This document shows, piece after piece, positions 1 through 11,505 of a DNA stretch of 64,000 nt. The position numbers and the translations under genes are program-made. The number at the start of each line of letters is the position of its first letter. The first letter of the stretch is position 1. This stretch comes from Akkermansia muciniphila (GTDB lineage Bacteria > Verrucomicrobiota > Verrucomicrobiia > Verrucomicrobiales > Akkermansiaceae): contig CANQLV010000007.1 of NCBI GenBank assembly GCA_947624785.1, forward strand, positions 124,001 through 188,000, read 5' to 3'. Below the pieces are notes generated by a model that searched no databases, was not told the DNA's origin, and was given only the letters and a program-made list of their open reading frames with translations.

Positions 1-21
1 TTTCAAATCTCCGGAACCGGA

Positions 22-2265
22 TCAGGAGCGCCTGGCGGAATAAATCAGCTTATAGGGTTCCGCAGTCTGAATCGGAATGGCATACACCTTGGAGGTATCA
101 TTCCACTCCACGCCGGAAACGTCAAACTTCTGGCGGTCATAATAGCCCACCACCTTTCCGTTGGTCACTACGCAGAAAGCGGCCGCATTCTCCCCATTCC
201 TCACTATAATCATGCTGTCCTTTTTGGAGGCGCTTACGGACGGGCTGAGTTTCGCGTTCTGCTTGTATTTGGTCCAATAACCGTTGAGCTGGGAACCATG
301 CAGGTTCTGTCCCCACAAATCAACCGTCTTCCCATGCTGGTGCAGGAAGGCGATGCGGAATTTCGGCTTGGGATACCGCTTGGCGGCGATCCGGGCCTTG
401 GAGGCGCGGGCCATTTCCTCCGTCATCCTGAAGCTGTACTCCCCATACTGGTTCCCTTTGTAGTCAATCGGCACGAACCAATTGAAAATTTCAAAGTCCT
501 CTGTAAAGTCTGTCCTGCTGACATTGCAGATGCGCTCATACAGGGCCAGATGGGCCTCGGAAACTTCATACGCCTGAGTGGAAAGAGGCTTGCGGCGCAA
601 TGATTCAAACAGCGTAGGATAAAATTCCGGGTTGATTCCCAGCTTATGGAAATACAGGTAAAAGGAATATTGGGCAAAACCCCACTTGGCCCAGCCGTTC
701 AGATCATGGAACGGCATGCCCTTCACCGCCTCTGAAAGCAGGTACTTGCACGGGTTTTCCATGTCGGAGGCCAGTTCATTACCATTGATGGGATTGGTTA
801 CCTGGTCCAGGATCAGCTGGGCGAAGAAGTTATTGGAGCTTTCAGACATGCTGCGCCAGTTGAACGGATGCTGGTAGCAGTGGCCGATTTCATGCCCGAT
901 TCCCCAGAGGCGGTTCCCTTGAAGGACGCCGGGGGCGAGCACTTCATTTTTCAGCGTATTTCCCTGATCCCCGACGCTGTAGCCGCAGTAATACCAGGTG
1001 GCAAACATATGGGCTCCGCCTTCTACGGAAACTCCAAGCTGACGGTTGTTATGCGGCTGGGGATATTTGTCAAAGCCCATGATTTTCCACATGGCCCTGA
1101 CGCTCTCATCCCACACCCTGACGGATTTCGTGATGGAATCCGGGCTGTAGGCCTTCAGATATTCCGTGTGGAGGATCATCATGGAATTCCGCCCCACGAT
1201 GTCGAACATGCTGTGGGGGGCCTTGCTGATCATGCGCTTCCAGTCCTTGTCCGTGTGCCTAGCCACGTCAAAATATCCGTTCACGATCCCGCTGCCCAGG
1301 GGGATGTGCACCGTCACGGGCTTTTTGGGCGTGCTGATATCGGTGTGATACATCACATAAAGCAATCCCGAACGGTTGATTTTGACTTTGTTTACTCCTT
1401 CATTCAGGGGATAGGTGGAAGATTCGATTCCCGCCGGGGAAACGGAAGCCAGTCCAATCTCTTCTCCCTGGGTGGGCCCCACGAATACAAGGATTTCGTC
1501 TCCCGCCTCCGCCACAATTCCGGTGGGATTGTCAAATTTGTTCAGGGCGTTGATGTTTCTCACCTTGGCGGCAAACTCCGGATGGCTGTAAGCCTTGTAG
1601 GACGCAATGCGGAATTCCTTGTCTTCATACGCTCCGGATTTCACTTTCCGGGCGATCATCTGCAAAAACTCCGGAAGCGCCTTGAGATCCGCCAGGGTGC
1701 ACCTGGGATTGATGGAGGAGCAGCTCGTGTCCTGGAACACTTTCAGCAGTTGCCGGTTGAGCGGGGATTCCGCCTTTTTGTAAAAACCGATCTCCCGCAC
1801 GGTAAACGCCGGGGAGGCTCCTTCAGGATAATCAACCTCCACCTTGATTTTCTGAACTTTCTGAAGAGGAGTTTTAAATCTGATCATCTTGGAGCCTCCG
1901 AGATCAAACTTTCCAAGGTTCTTCCACGATGAGCCGGACATGGCGGATACGGAAACTTCATTAAAATTGGCACCGGAAAAGGTGATGTAATGAATGGTGT
2001 CCGGCACTTCAAACACGAACTCCCCCTCCACATGCCACGCTCCGGGGACATGCCAGTTGGCGGATTCCAGAGAACCGTCCACAGCCTGCTTCACGGAATG
2101 GCCCCCGGAATAGGGGGGCTGGGGGGAAGAAGCCTCCTTTACTTGAAGCGAGATGTCCTCCGGAACGTCCAGTGAAGGATATTTTTCCGCAAGGGACAAA
2201 TTCACGGCAAACATTAAAAAAACGAAAAATAAAAAAAACGGAGATAAAATCGGCTCTCTTTTCAT
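22..2265 (-). CDS. M60-like (enhancin-type) mucin metallopeptidase, exported
   Basis: Predicted zinc metallopeptidase of the M60/PF13402 family, members of which cut mucin-type glycoproteins next to O-glycans. From the start used here (MKREPI, position 2265; 747 aa) there is a hydrophobic signal peptide over about residues 1-26. A discoidin-like (F5/8C) carbohydrate-binding region covers about 45-165 and ends in a typical VREIGFYK strand. The catalytic motif HEIGH is at residues 458-462, with a candidate third ligand Glu475 in RSMSESSNNF, which fits the HExxH...E signature of the family. An in-frame ATG 14 codons upstream would bury the signal peptide, so I prefer the internal start. It stands alone on its strand, divergent from the gene at 2422. 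From memory it corresponds to the mucinase Amuc_0908 of A. muciniphila; that match is unverified. Family confidence is high, exact glycan preference unknown. Confidence 0.92.
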   Translation of the reverse strand: MKREPILSPFFLFFVFLMFAVNLSLAEKYPSLDVPEDISLQVKEASSPQPPYSGGHSVKQAVDGSLESANWHVPGAWHVEGEFVFEVPDTIHYITFSGANFNEVSVSAMSGSSWKNLGKFDLGGSKMIRFKTPLQKVQKIKVEVDYPEGASPAFTVREIGFYKKAESPLNRQLLKVFQDTSCSSINPRCTLADLKALPEFLQMIARKVKSGAYEDKEFRIASYKAYSHPEFAAKVRNINALNKFDNPTGIVAEAGDEILVFVGPTQGEEIGLASVSPAGIESSTYPLNEGVNKVKINRSGLLYVMYHTDISTPKKPVTVHIPLGSGIVNGYFDVARHTDKDWKRMISKAPHSMFDIVGRNSMMILHTEYLKAYSPDSITKSVRVWDESVRAMWKIMGFDKYPQPHNNRQLGVSVEGGAHMFATWYYCGYSVGDQGNTLKNEVLAPGVLQGNRLWGIGHEIGHCYQHPFNWRSMSESSNNFFAQLILDQVTNPINGNELASDMENPCKYLLSEAVKGMPFHDLNGWAKWGFAQYSFYLYFHKLGINPEFYPTLFESLRRKPLSTQAYEVSEAHLALYERICNVSRTDFTEDFEIFNWFVPIDYKGNQYGEYSFRMTEEMARASKARIAAKRYPKPKFRIAFLHQHGKTVDLWGQNLHGSQLNGYWTKYKQNAKLSPSVSASKKDSMIIVRNGENAAAFCVVTNGKVVGYYDRQKFDVSGVEWNDTSKVYAIPIQTAEPYKLIYSARRS

Positions 2266-2421
2266 AAATTGTACTGGCCCCTGGTGATTACCATACATGA
2301 TTTCCATCGTCTTTTTTTCACGTTCTCCCTGTTATGGCGCAGAATCCCCTCCTATGGGAACGGAAACTCCCATCCGCTCCACGGCCCAATTCTTTCATGG
2401 ACCCCCACGAAACATTATGCC

Positions 2422-3069
2422 ATGTTATCCTTCATGAGCGGAAGACCGCCCCATCATCAATCAGGAAGCAAGCCGGGCAAATGGATTGCCGCCCTGGCCG
2501 TTCCCTTCTTTCTCCTGGGCACGGGACTATTCTCCTTTTTGTGGAATGTTCCGCTGAATACGCTGAGGCCCGCTCATTCCGCCGCGACGCCTCCCGCAAT
2601 TCTTATCAGGGAATCTTCTTCCCCGGAAAATCATCCCATGACTCTGGACCCCTCCTTCCTGGCCGGCATCCAGCCTTTCCTGGAACACTATGCGGGATCC
2701 GTCAGCAACGCCGGGCGCCTTGACTTCACCACCCATGCCCCGCAGGAAGTGGAAATACGGATGGACGGGCTCTCCATCGGACTAAGCCCTTCCCTGGCGG
2801 TTTTCAATTTCCGCACCAGGTACGGGTTCAGCATGCAGACGAGCAGAAAACCGGACGCCGCCGACCGGGCGGTTTACCAGTGGCTGAAAAACATGATGCA
2901 ACCGGAAGAGCCGGAGGAATCGGAGGGGAGGTTGACACAGGCATCGAACGGAACAGGCTCGGCGTTGTCTAATCCTTCATCTTCCCGGAAAAGCTGTGGA
3001 ACGGCAGGTTCTTCAGCCGAGGGAGCAACTGCGCCCGCACCGGAAGACGACCCCATACAGCGTTTATGA
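2422..3069 (+). CDS. Hypothetical single-pass membrane protein
   Basis: I do not recognise this family. Starting at the ATG at 2422 (or 2434) gives about 215 residues: a short basic N-terminus, one strong hydrophobic segment (about residues 20-40, [20 protein letters not shown]), then a soluble region presumably outside the cytoplasm, and a low-complexity Ser/Pro/Glu-rich tail. The open frame extends further upstream to 2269, but that part shows no coding character and would put the membrane segment deep inside the protein. The stop codon overlaps the start of msrAB by four bases (ATGA), so the two genes are translationally coupled. This suggests a helper or unrelated envelope role alongside the exported methionine sulfoxide reductase. 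No catalytic motif is visible. Confidence 0.6.
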   Translation: MLSFMSGRPPHHQSGSKPGKWIAALAVPFFLLGTGLFSFLWNVPLNTLRPAHSAATPPAILIRESSSPENHPMTLDPSFLAGIQPFLEHYAGSVSNAGRLDFTTHAPQEVEIRMDGLSIGLSPSLAVFNFRTRYGFSMQTSRKPDAADRAVYQWLKNMMQPEEPEESEGRLTQASNGTGSALSNPSSSRKSCGTAGSSAEGATAPAPEDDPIQRL

Positions 3070-4193
3070 AACGTATTTACCACGGACCATGGACCCTGGC
3101 CGGCCTGGCATGCGCCATTCTGGCCGCAGTAGCCATGCTTTCCCTCTTCTCCTGCGGAGAAAGAGGACAGGCAGGCAACAACAACAGACATCATATGGAC
3201 AACAAGGATTTAAAGACGATTTACCTGGCGGGAGGCTGTTTCTGGGGAGTGGAAAAGTATTTCTCCCTGATTCCAGGAGTCAGGGAAACGGAAGTGGGGT
3301 ATGCCAACGGCTCCACGGCTTCCCCCACGTATGAGGAAGTTTGCAGCGGACGCACAGGCCACGCGGAAACGGTAAAAGTGGTGTTTGACCCGGAAAAACT
3401 CAGCCTCCCGTTCCTGCTGGAACAATACTATTCCATCATTGATCCCGTTTCCGTCAACAAGCAGGGAAACGACAGGGGAGTTCAATACCGCACGGGCATT
3501 TATTATACGGATGAGAAGGACAAGCCGATTATAGAAGCCTCCCTGAAACGGCTCCAGCAGCATTTCAAGCAACCTCTGGCGATTGAGGTTCAGCCCTTGC
3601 GCCAATTTTCACAAGCGGAAAAATACCACCAGCGCTATCTGGACAACAACCCCGGCGGCTACTGCCATATTCCGGCCGCCAAGTTCCGGGAGGCGGCCCA
3701 GGCCAGGGAAGCCGCACCCGTCTACCGGAAAAAAACGGACGACGAACTGCGCCGCAGCCTGACGCCCGAGCAATTTGCAGTCACGCGGAATAATGCGACG
3801 GAACCTCCCTTCCGCAACGAATATTTCAATAACGACAAGCCCGGGATTTACGTGGACGTTACGACGGGGGAACCCCTGTTTCTTTCCACGGACAAGTTTG
3901 ATTCCGGCTGCGGGTGGCCCAGCTTCTCCCGGCCCATCAAGGAAGAACTGATTCAGGAAAAACAGGATCTTTCCCACGGCATGCGCCGCATGGAAGTCCG
4001 CAGTAAAACGGGGGACGCCCACCTGGGCCACGTCTTCACGGATGGCCCGAAGGACCGCGGCGGCCTGCGCTATTGCATCAACAGCGCTTCCCTGAAATTC
4101 ATTCCTGAACAGGACATGGAAGCGCAGGGGTATGGAAAATACCTGCCCCAGCTGCGCCGGGAGGCCGCGGACAGAAAATCCGCGGAAAAGTAG
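3066..4193 (+). CDS. msrAB: Bifunctional peptide-methionine sulfoxide reductase MsrA-MsrB, lipoprotein
   Basis: Reduces both stereoisomers of methionine sulfoxide in proteins. The 375-residue product begins with a lipoprotein signal (lipobox LFSC, Cys30). The MsrA domain has GGCFWG with catalytic Cys58 and a likely resolving Cys200 in GGYC. After a linker (about 210-230) comes MsrB, with GCGWPSF (Cys282) and the catalytic RYCINS (Cys337). The two CxxC pairs that bind zinc in E. coli MsrB are absent (the loop reads [13 protein letters not shown]), so this is the zinc-free type. Because of the lipoprotein signal it should act in the envelope, repairing exported proteins, and would need an envelope reductant that I do not see nearby. 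It overlaps the upstream membrane protein gene by four bases. Confidence 0.93.
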   Translation: MKRIYHGPWTLAGLACAILAAVAMLSLFSCGERGQAGNNNRHHMDNKDLKTIYLAGGCFWGVEKYFSLIPGVRETEVGYANGSTASPTYEEVCSGRTGHAETVKVVFDPEKLSLPFLLEQYYSIIDPVSVNKQGNDRGVQYRTGIYYTDEKDKPIIEASLKRLQQHFKQPLAIEVQPLRQFSQAEKYHQRYLDNNPGGYCHIPAAKFREAAQAREAAPVYRKKTDDELRRSLTPEQFAVTRNNATEPPFRNEYFNNDKPGIYVDVTTGEPLFLSTDKFDSGCGWPSFSRPIKEELIQEKQDLSHGMRRMEVRSKTGDAHLGHVFTDGPKDRGGLRYCINSASLKFIPEQDMEAQGYGKYLPQLRREAADRKSAEK

Positions 4194-4733
4194 CCCGCGG
4201 GGAAAACGGAAGGTGAGCCTCGCCAATCCATCAATCCGTTAAAAAGTCCGGAGAACGAAGTGCGGCCGGATGAAGAACCGGCTCCATGCAAGACTCCATG
4301 CGCACTCATGCCGTAAGGGGGAAAACAAAGATGTTGAATGCGGCGGCCCATGCACAAGCGGTCCCGGAAAGGAATAAAGCAGCACTCCGGAAGAACATTC
4401 ATCATGCCTCCTTCCCGGGGGCCACAGGCAGTCAATCAATTCCGGTACGCCTGCGTTTGAAAAAGACATCCTCCATCCATGCCGCTGCCGATGAATGGAC
4501 AATGTGAAACCGGCAGCAGGCCATGGAGGATTTGGGTTGTTGGGGCAATACGACTTGCAGCAAACGCCGTTTATCTTCATGCCGTTCACTGGAATAGCGA
4601 CGGCCAGGCGCGTTTTGTTTTAAAAAAATGAGTTTTTTATTTTTAACGCTTTCATCCATCTATTGAAAACGACCCGGTTCATTGACAGTGAATCTTTCAT
4701 AAAAATAGAAAACATTTTCTTCCAGCCCCCGCG
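4194..4733. other. Intergenic stretch, no supported gene
   Basis: About 540 bases lie between the convergent ends of msrAB and the L,D-transpeptidase gene. Several short open frames occur on both strands (the longest 116 codons on the minus strand), but their translations show no domain, signal peptide or family resemblance and they overlap one another. I see no tRNA, riboswitch or strong terminator. The stretch becomes AT-rich around 4610-4720. It could hold decayed sequence or a small RNA, but nothing here supports a call. Confidence 0.4.
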
Positions 4734-5303
4734 TCACCGCACGATCGTGACGGGAGTGCCTACCTTAACGGTCTTGAAAAGCGGCACACAGGAGGAGCGG
4801 GTCATGCGGATGCATCCATGTGACTGGGGCGTCTGGAAAACGGGTCCCACGTGCATGCCGATGCCGCTGTCCGTCAGCCGCATGAAATAGGGCATGGAGG
4901 CATCATATAAATTGGAGACGTGGTGCACCGCCTTTTCCGTAATGCGGAAATGGCCTACGGGCGTGCGGAGGGAAGCGGTCCCCAGACAGACGGGAAAATC
5001 CATGGCTACTTCATCCCCCACCATCAACTGGCCCCTCTGGCTTCCGCGGCTGATCACCACCCGCGTATTGCCCGGAGTGGCCTTTTTCATGATGTCCTGG
5101 TTCATCCACTCGTCGTGCACCTCCGTATAATCCACCCCGGCCACCACCACTCTCGTATTCGGCCCGTAAGAAGTCATGGGCATGGTCGTAGGCGCAGTCA
5201 GGGGCACCATGCGCAAATTCTCTTCCTGCGGCCCTGAACAAGCCGCCAGCGCCAGCGCTCCCGCTCCTGCAATAATTGATAAGGTTTTTTTCGCGTTCAT
5301 CAT
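4734..5303 (-). CDS. L,D-transpeptidase (YkuD family) lipoprotein
   Basis: Predicted L,D-transpeptidase that makes 3-3 peptidoglycan cross-links or attaches proteins to the cell wall. From the start at 5303 (MMNAKK; 189 aa) there is a lipoprotein signal with lipobox LAAC (Cys22). The YkuD core occupies about residues 80-189. The signature is clear: an upstream His151 (GMHVGP) and SHGCIRM with catalytic Cys164 and Arg166. A further Cys172 follows close by. An ATG nine codons upstream is possible but adds nothing to the signal peptide. The gene stands alone, with 90 bases between its end of the coding strand and the DUF2752 gene further along. Function by family is firm; whether it cross-links peptidoglycan or anchors a protein is not decidable from sequence. 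Confidence 0.9.
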   Translation of the reverse strand: MMNAKKTLSIIAGAGALALAACSGPQEENLRMVPLTAPTTMPMTSYGPNTRVVVAGVDYTEVHDEWMNQDIMKKATPGNTRVVISRGSQRGQLMVGDEVAMDFPVCLGTASLRTPVGHFRITEKAVHHVSNLYDASMPYFMRLTDSGIGMHVGPVFQTPQSHGCIRMTRSSCVPLFKTVKVGTPVTIVR

Positions 5304-5420
5304 CTTTAACCCTTTCAGAGGGTTGGACAATGCCGCGAACTTATTTTCAATGTTTCATGACGCACTCTATCATTTCTCCGGCATGCATGGAAGAGACAGG
5401 AACCGGAAAAGAAGCGGCCG

Positions 5421-5759
5421 TCAGGACAGCGGAATATTGCGTGCCACGGTAAACAGAACAAGTACGGCCACGCCAGCGGTCAGCACCCGCAGGAATACGG
5501 CCCTGTCCCTGATGAAGAACAGCGTTCCCAGCCAGACGAGCGTGGGAACCAGCAGCACGTTGTACCGCAGGGAATCAAGCCAATGGCCATGAAGCAGGGC
5601 ATGCAGGGCCCTGGTGGAACCGCAGCCGTAGCAAAGATAACCCGTGGTTTTATAAAAAAGGCACTCCGGCAACCAGCCGGACCGGGAGGGATCATCCACC
5701 AGCAGGAGCACCGCGCATGCCGCAGCCAGCAGCGCCAGATACAGGAAAAACAGTTTCAT
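5421..5759 (-). CDS. DUF2752 small membrane protein
   Basis: A 112-residue membrane protein starting at the ATG at 5759 (MKLFFLYLAL). It has a hydrophobic N-terminal segment, the family signature GYLCYGCGSTRALHALLHG (about residues 38-56) and two further hydrophobic segments. DUF2752 proteins are small, widespread and of unknown function; the conserved CxGCGxTRA motif is their hallmark. A longer open frame runs back to 5999, but it would overlap the end of the neighbouring small membrane protein and lacks coding character, so I reject that start. A transcription terminator for the upstream gene lies just before this start, so this gene probably has its own promoter or depends on read-through. 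Confidence 0.78.
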   Translation of the reverse strand: MKLFFLYLALLAAACAVLLLVDDPSRSGWLPECLFYKTTGYLCYGCGSTRALHALLHGHWLDSLRYNVLLVPTLVWLGTLFFIRDRAVFLRVLTAGVAVLVLFTVARNIPLS

Positions 5760-5764
5760 TCCAT

Positions 5765-5800
5765 AAAAAAGGCCTGCGGATCTCCGGTTCTCCGCAAGCC
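5765..5800 (-). terminator. Rho-independent terminator for the small membrane protein gene at 5831
   Basis: Read on the minus strand, GGCTTGCGGA and TCCGCAGGCC form a GC-rich stem with one bulge around a short loop, followed directly by six T. It sits between the stop at 5831 and the DUF2752 start at 5759. Confidence 0.75.
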
Positions 5801-5830
5801 ATGGATTCACGAGCTTGGTGAAGCCTTTTA

Positions 5831-6037
5831 TCAGTTGCGCCAGGCAGTCCAGCCGCCGACCAGCATCAGGACGATGCTGAGAATTACGGCAATAAGGCTC
5901 ATCGTCTTGCCGTTGCTCTTGTCGGGATATTTGTTGAGGCCTATGATGCCCAGAATGAGGCCTACGAGGCTGCATAAAACGGCAAAGACGAGGGCGCAAA
6001 TGGCAAGCGTATTGTTTGGTCTTTCTAACTCAGACAT
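5831..6037 (-). CDS. Small two-helix membrane protein, DUF4190-like
   Basis: A 68-residue protein from the ATG at 6037 (MSELERPNNT). After a short polar N-terminus it has two hydrophobic helices (about residues 10-32 and 45-63) joined by a loop containing GLNKYPDKSNGK. The pattern of a Gly-rich first helix ending in GIIGLNK, a Lys-rich loop and a second helix resembles DUF4190-type proteins, which have no established function. The open frame runs 19 codons further upstream, but MSELER gives a natural cytoplasmic start. A terminator follows it. A protein of similar build lies at 51753-52040. Confidence 0.65.
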   Translation of the reverse strand: MSELERPNNTLAICALVFAVLCSLVGLILGIIGLNKYPDKSNGKTMSLIAVILSIVLMLVGGWTAWRN

Positions 6038-6354
6038 ATTCTTTAATCCAGTTTGGTTTTTATTGGGGTGCGCCCAGCAGGATGCCAGACGCAAATCCTT
6101 GCCATCTAAACAAAATGCCGTGCTTCTACAAGTTTTTCCTGGTTCTGTTGTCAGTTCCTGCGCGTCTTACAGGCAAAAACGCCGGAAAAAACCGGTAGTC
6201 CGCGTGCAGAAAGGCATTTCCGCGCTTGCGGCAAAGGTGAAAAATCCTCTCCCCCGTCACACAGAGTCCTTGCCTTATCATATTTGGCCTGTATAGTACC
6301 CGCGACTGCCAGGAGGGCAGCCGCCTGTTTACAGTTAACCCTCTATTCCGCATC
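6038..6354. other. Divergent intergenic region upstream of acnA
   Basis: This 317-base region separates the minus-strand small membrane protein from aconitase. Apart from the promoter-like pair at 6270-6297 I see no gene or RNA motif in it. Short open frames on both strands here have no recognisable features. Confidence 0.45.
6270..6297 (+). promoter_or_regulatory. Candidate sigma70-type promoter for acnA
   Basis: TTGCCT (6270-6275) and TATAGT (6292-6297) are separated by 16 bases, about 57 bases before the acnA start. The match is good by E. coli standards, but promoter rules in this phylum are not well known to me. Confidence 0.45.
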
Positions 6355-9108
<2,754 letters not shown>

Positions 9109-9139
9109 CGCGGCGTGGCCCGGTTTTTCCGGCGCCGCG
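9109..9139 (+). terminator. GC-rich hairpin after acnA (no U-tract)
   Basis: CGCGGCG (9109-9115) and CGCCGCG (9133-9139) pair perfectly, with an inner CCGG/CCGG stem around TTTTT. It begins one base after the acnA stop codon. No T-run follows, so it may act as a 3'-end stabiliser rather than an intrinsic terminator. Confidence 0.5.
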
Positions 9140-9229
9140 ACCTTTCCAGACGGTCCGCCCTTCCCTGAAGGCGCGGGCCGTTTGACGCCTTCCGCTCCGG
9201 GCACACCCGCAGCCCCATGACACGGCCTG

Positions 9230-9249
9230 ATTAGTTCAATTGAACTAAT
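9230..9249. promoter_or_regulatory. Perfect 20-bp palindrome, candidate operator
   Basis: The half-site ATTAGTTCAA is followed at once by its exact reverse complement, giving an uninterrupted 20-base palindrome. It lies 47 bases before the start of the amidase gene at 9297 in an otherwise AT-poor gap, in the place where an operator or promoter element would be expected. No T-run follows and the half-sites have no loop, so an RNA terminator is unlikely. The regulator is unknown. Confidence 0.5.
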
Positions 9250-9296
9250 TCCAAATTCTGCTTGCAATCCTTCCGGGCTGTTTCTAGAACAAACAC

Positions 9297-9962
9297 ATGG
9301 AATATAGATCTGTCTGGACGTGCTTTCTTGCCATATTCGCCGCCCTGGCGTTCTGCAGCTGCTCGCAGAACGATAAAATGAGGCCGCCGGCCGTCTCCTT
9401 CAAAATTCAAAAAGCCCCGGTAGTCCCCCGCACATCCAACCAGATGGGCCGTGAAGTGGGCATCCGCGTCTCCTACATGCCCAAAAGCACGTATGCCCGC
9501 AGGCATGCGGCCTCCATGCACCCCCGCTTCATCACCATCCATAGCACCGCCAATCCCAAGGGAGACGCGCACGCCCACTCCCGCTACCTGAACAGCGGCA
9601 AATCCCGCAGCCTGAACTGGCACTTCACCGTGGACCAGTTCGGCGCGTACCAGCACATTCCCACGACGGAAACGGGCCACCACGCGGACCACTCCGGCCC
9701 GGGCGACCAATACTCCGTAGCCATTGAAATGTGTGAATGCACCACGCACAACCCCGTGGTCATCTACAACAAGACGGCCAAGCTGGCAGCCCTGCTGATG
9801 ATGCGCTACAACGTCCCCCTGCGCAACGTGGTGCCCCACAACTACTGGTCCGGCAAAAACTGCCCCGCCCCGCTGATGACCAACGGCCGCCCCGGCTATA
9901 AATGGAGCTGGTTCATCTCCCGCGTGGACTACTACTACCGCTGCCTCCAGGCCGGAAAGTAA
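9297..9962 (+). CDS. N-acetylmuramoyl-L-alanine amidase (Amidase_2 type), exported
   Basis: Predicted zinc amidase that removes stem peptides from peptidoglycan, in cell-wall turnover or recycling. The 221-residue product has a hydrophobic export signal over about residues 8-22 ending in a Cys-rich stretch (FCSCSQ), so it may be a lipoprotein, although the lipobox is not canonical. The Amidase_2/PGRP fold is shown by FITIHSTANP (His82, a likely zinc ligand), the core LNWHFTVDQFGAYQHIPTTE, GHHADHSGPGDQYSVAIEMC, and the C-terminal VPHNYWSGKNCPAPL, which carries the second His and Cys of the zinc site. The 20-bp palindrome at 9230 lies just upstream. The gene is followed after 78 bases by the aldo/keto reductase, with no obvious functional link. 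Confidence 0.88.
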   Translation: MEYRSVWTCFLAIFAALAFCSCSQNDKMRPPAVSFKIQKAPVVPRTSNQMGREVGIRVSYMPKSTYARRHAASMHPRFITIHSTANPKGDAHAHSRYLNSGKSRSLNWHFTVDQFGAYQHIPTTETGHHADHSGPGDQYSVAIEMCECTTHNPVVIYNKTAKLAALLMMRYNVPLRNVVPHNYWSGKNCPAPLMTNGRPGYKWSWFISRVDYYYRCLQAGK

Positions 9963-10040
9963 TCCCTCTCCGCAACATGGCCGCGCATGCCGCACTCATG
10001 ACAAGGCGCTCTCTTTACCGTTTCCGGCGGAGGGTGCTTC

Positions 10041-10913
10041 ATGAAGAGTATGAAAATCATCACTTCCCCCGGAGATACTCAGCGGCTGAGCAACGGAATC
10101 CCCATTCCGGGCATCGGTTATGGAACCTACCTGGCCCCGGACGACATGTCGGGAACCCGGAGCATTCTTGACGCGCTGGAAGCGGGCTACCGCCTCATTG
10201 ACACGGCCAGCGTGTACGGCAATGAAAAAACGGTGGGGCGCGCCGTCAGGGAAAGCTCCATCCCGAGGGAGGAAATCTTCATCACCAGCAAAGTCTGGAA
10301 CACGGACCAGGGTTATGAAACCACGCTGAGCGCTTTTGACGCCTCCCTGAACCGCCTCGGAACGGATTATCTGGACCTGTACCTGATCCACTGGCCCATC
10401 CCCGCCGGATATGAGAAGGACTACAGAGAGCTGAACAGGGAAACCTGGAAAGCCATGGAGCGCCTTTACAAGGAGGGCCAGGCAAGGGCCATCGGCGTCA
10501 GCAACTTCCTTCCCCGCCATTTGGAAGCCCTGATGGAACAAGCCGATACCATCCCCATGGTGAACCAGCTGGAAATCAATCCCAGGTACCACCAGACGGA
10601 AGCGGTCGCCTTCTGCCGGGAACACGGCATTCTGGTGGAATCATGGGGCCCCCTGGCCCGCGGAGGCATCCTGGAGGAACCCGTCCTGCGCCGCATCGCG
10701 GACAAGCATAAAAAATCCGTAGCCCAGATATGCCTCCGCTGGGAACTCCAGCGCGGCATCGTGCCCCTCCCCAAATCCGTGCATGCGGACAGAATCAAAG
10801 CCAATCTGGACATCTTCAACTTCTCCCTGGACGGAGAAGACATGGCCCTTATTGACACGCTGGATGCCCCCGGGCACTACTCCATTCACCCGGACCATCT
10901 TTCCGAGGAGTGA
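10041..10913 (+). CDS. Aldo/keto reductase
   Basis: NADPH-dependent reductase of the aldo/keto reductase superfamily, closest in pattern to the bacterial 2,5-diketo-gluconic acid reductase/YtbE-like group. In the 290-residue product all four catalytic residues are present: Asp54, Tyr59 (IDTASVYGNE), Lys84 (TSKVWNT) and His117 (LIHWP). Later motifs GVSNF, QLEINP and a C-terminal PLPKSVHADRIKAN, which binds the phosphate of NADPH in the family, are also in place. An internal ATG three codons in (10050) is an equally good start. Substrate cannot be predicted. Composition turns sharply AT-rich just after the stop. Confidence 0.92.
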   Translation: MKSMKIITSPGDTQRLSNGIPIPGIGYGTYLAPDDMSGTRSILDALEAGYRLIDTASVYGNEKTVGRAVRESSIPREEIFITSKVWNTDQGYETTLSAFDASLNRLGTDYLDLYLIHWPIPAGYEKDYRELNRETWKAMERLYKEGQARAIGVSNFLPRHLEALMEQADTIPMVNQLEINPRYHQTEAVAFCREHGILVESWGPLARGGILEEPVLRRIADKHKKSVAQICLRWELQRGIVPLPKSVHADRIKANLDIFNFSLDGEDMALIDTLDAPGHYSIHPDHLSEE

Positions 10914-11055
10914 TTTTTTAATGAACCCGGGAAAAAGTCCAGACAAGCATTTCATTCCTTTCTATAAAAATTTGTTAGATTTTTAATAAATGTTTTGATT
11001 TTAAACGTAATATTTATTCATTGAAAAATATCCCCTTTCTTATCGTATTATTTTG

Positions 11056-11084
11056 TTGACAAATTCATAATTATTTTGTTTTAT
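11056..11084 (+). promoter_or_regulatory. Candidate promoter of the AT-rich secreted-protein cluster
   Basis: A consensus -35 TTGACA (11056-11061) is followed after 17 bases by TTTTAT (11079-11084), about 40 bases before the ATG at 11124. The surrounding 200 bases are very AT-rich, which makes chance matches more likely. Confidence 0.5.
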
Positions 11085-11123
11085 TGTTGAAATGTCCTCA
11101 ACAAATCCTTCTTATAGATTGCC

Positions 11124-11492
11124 ATGAACAAAAAAATAAAGCTATTATGCTGCTTGCTGTTGACCGGCCTATCATTTGCCTGCGAAGCAAATGCAGCTCT
11201 AGCTCAATGCCAGGGGAGCGTCTCCAGACCGTCTAATTTGCCTCCCAAAGAAAAGCAGCTTGCATATATCCCAGGTGAAGATAAGCTAAAAATTAGGACC
11301 ATAGTTACTGTTATACACAAAGACGGAACACCAGAAGAAGAGAAAGTAGATCAAACAATTCCATTTAAATGGAGCGATTGGTTGATTAAGGGATATACTC
11401 TTGATCAGGCAATCCTTGCAGCAGCTGGACAATATCTTAAACAGGTAATGGACAATATGTGTATAAAACACGGTTGTTTTAAGAAATCTTAA
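11124..11492 (+). CDS. Hypothetical small secreted Cys-containing protein, AT-rich
   Basis: A 122-residue protein that I do not recognise. The N-terminus (MNKKIKLLCCLLLTGLSF) is a clear signal peptide, probably cut after ANA or AALA near residues 24-28. The mature part has a Pro/Lys-rich start, a hydrophilic middle with the strand-like segment IRTIVTVIHKDG, a Trp-containing stretch (FKWSDWLIKGY), and a C-terminal helix ending in CIKHGCFKKS. Three Cys remain in the mature part. Codon use is far more AT-rich than in neighbouring genes, which together with the AT-rich leader suggests recent acquisition. It is followed after 13 bases by another small secreted protein, so the two are likely one operon. 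Confidence 0.65.
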   Translation: MNKKIKLLCCLLLTGLSFACEANAALAQCQGSVSRPSNLPPKEKQLAYIPGEDKLKIRTIVTVIHKDGTPEEEKVDQTIPFKWSDWLIKGYTLDQAILAAAGQYLKQVMDNMCIKHGCFKKS

Positions 11493-11505
11493 TAAAAAAA
11501 TAATA

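Noticed and set aside
4239..4659. Short overlapping frames between msrAB and the L,D-transpeptidase gene
   Set aside because: Several mutually overlapping frames with no signal peptide, motif or consistent codon use.
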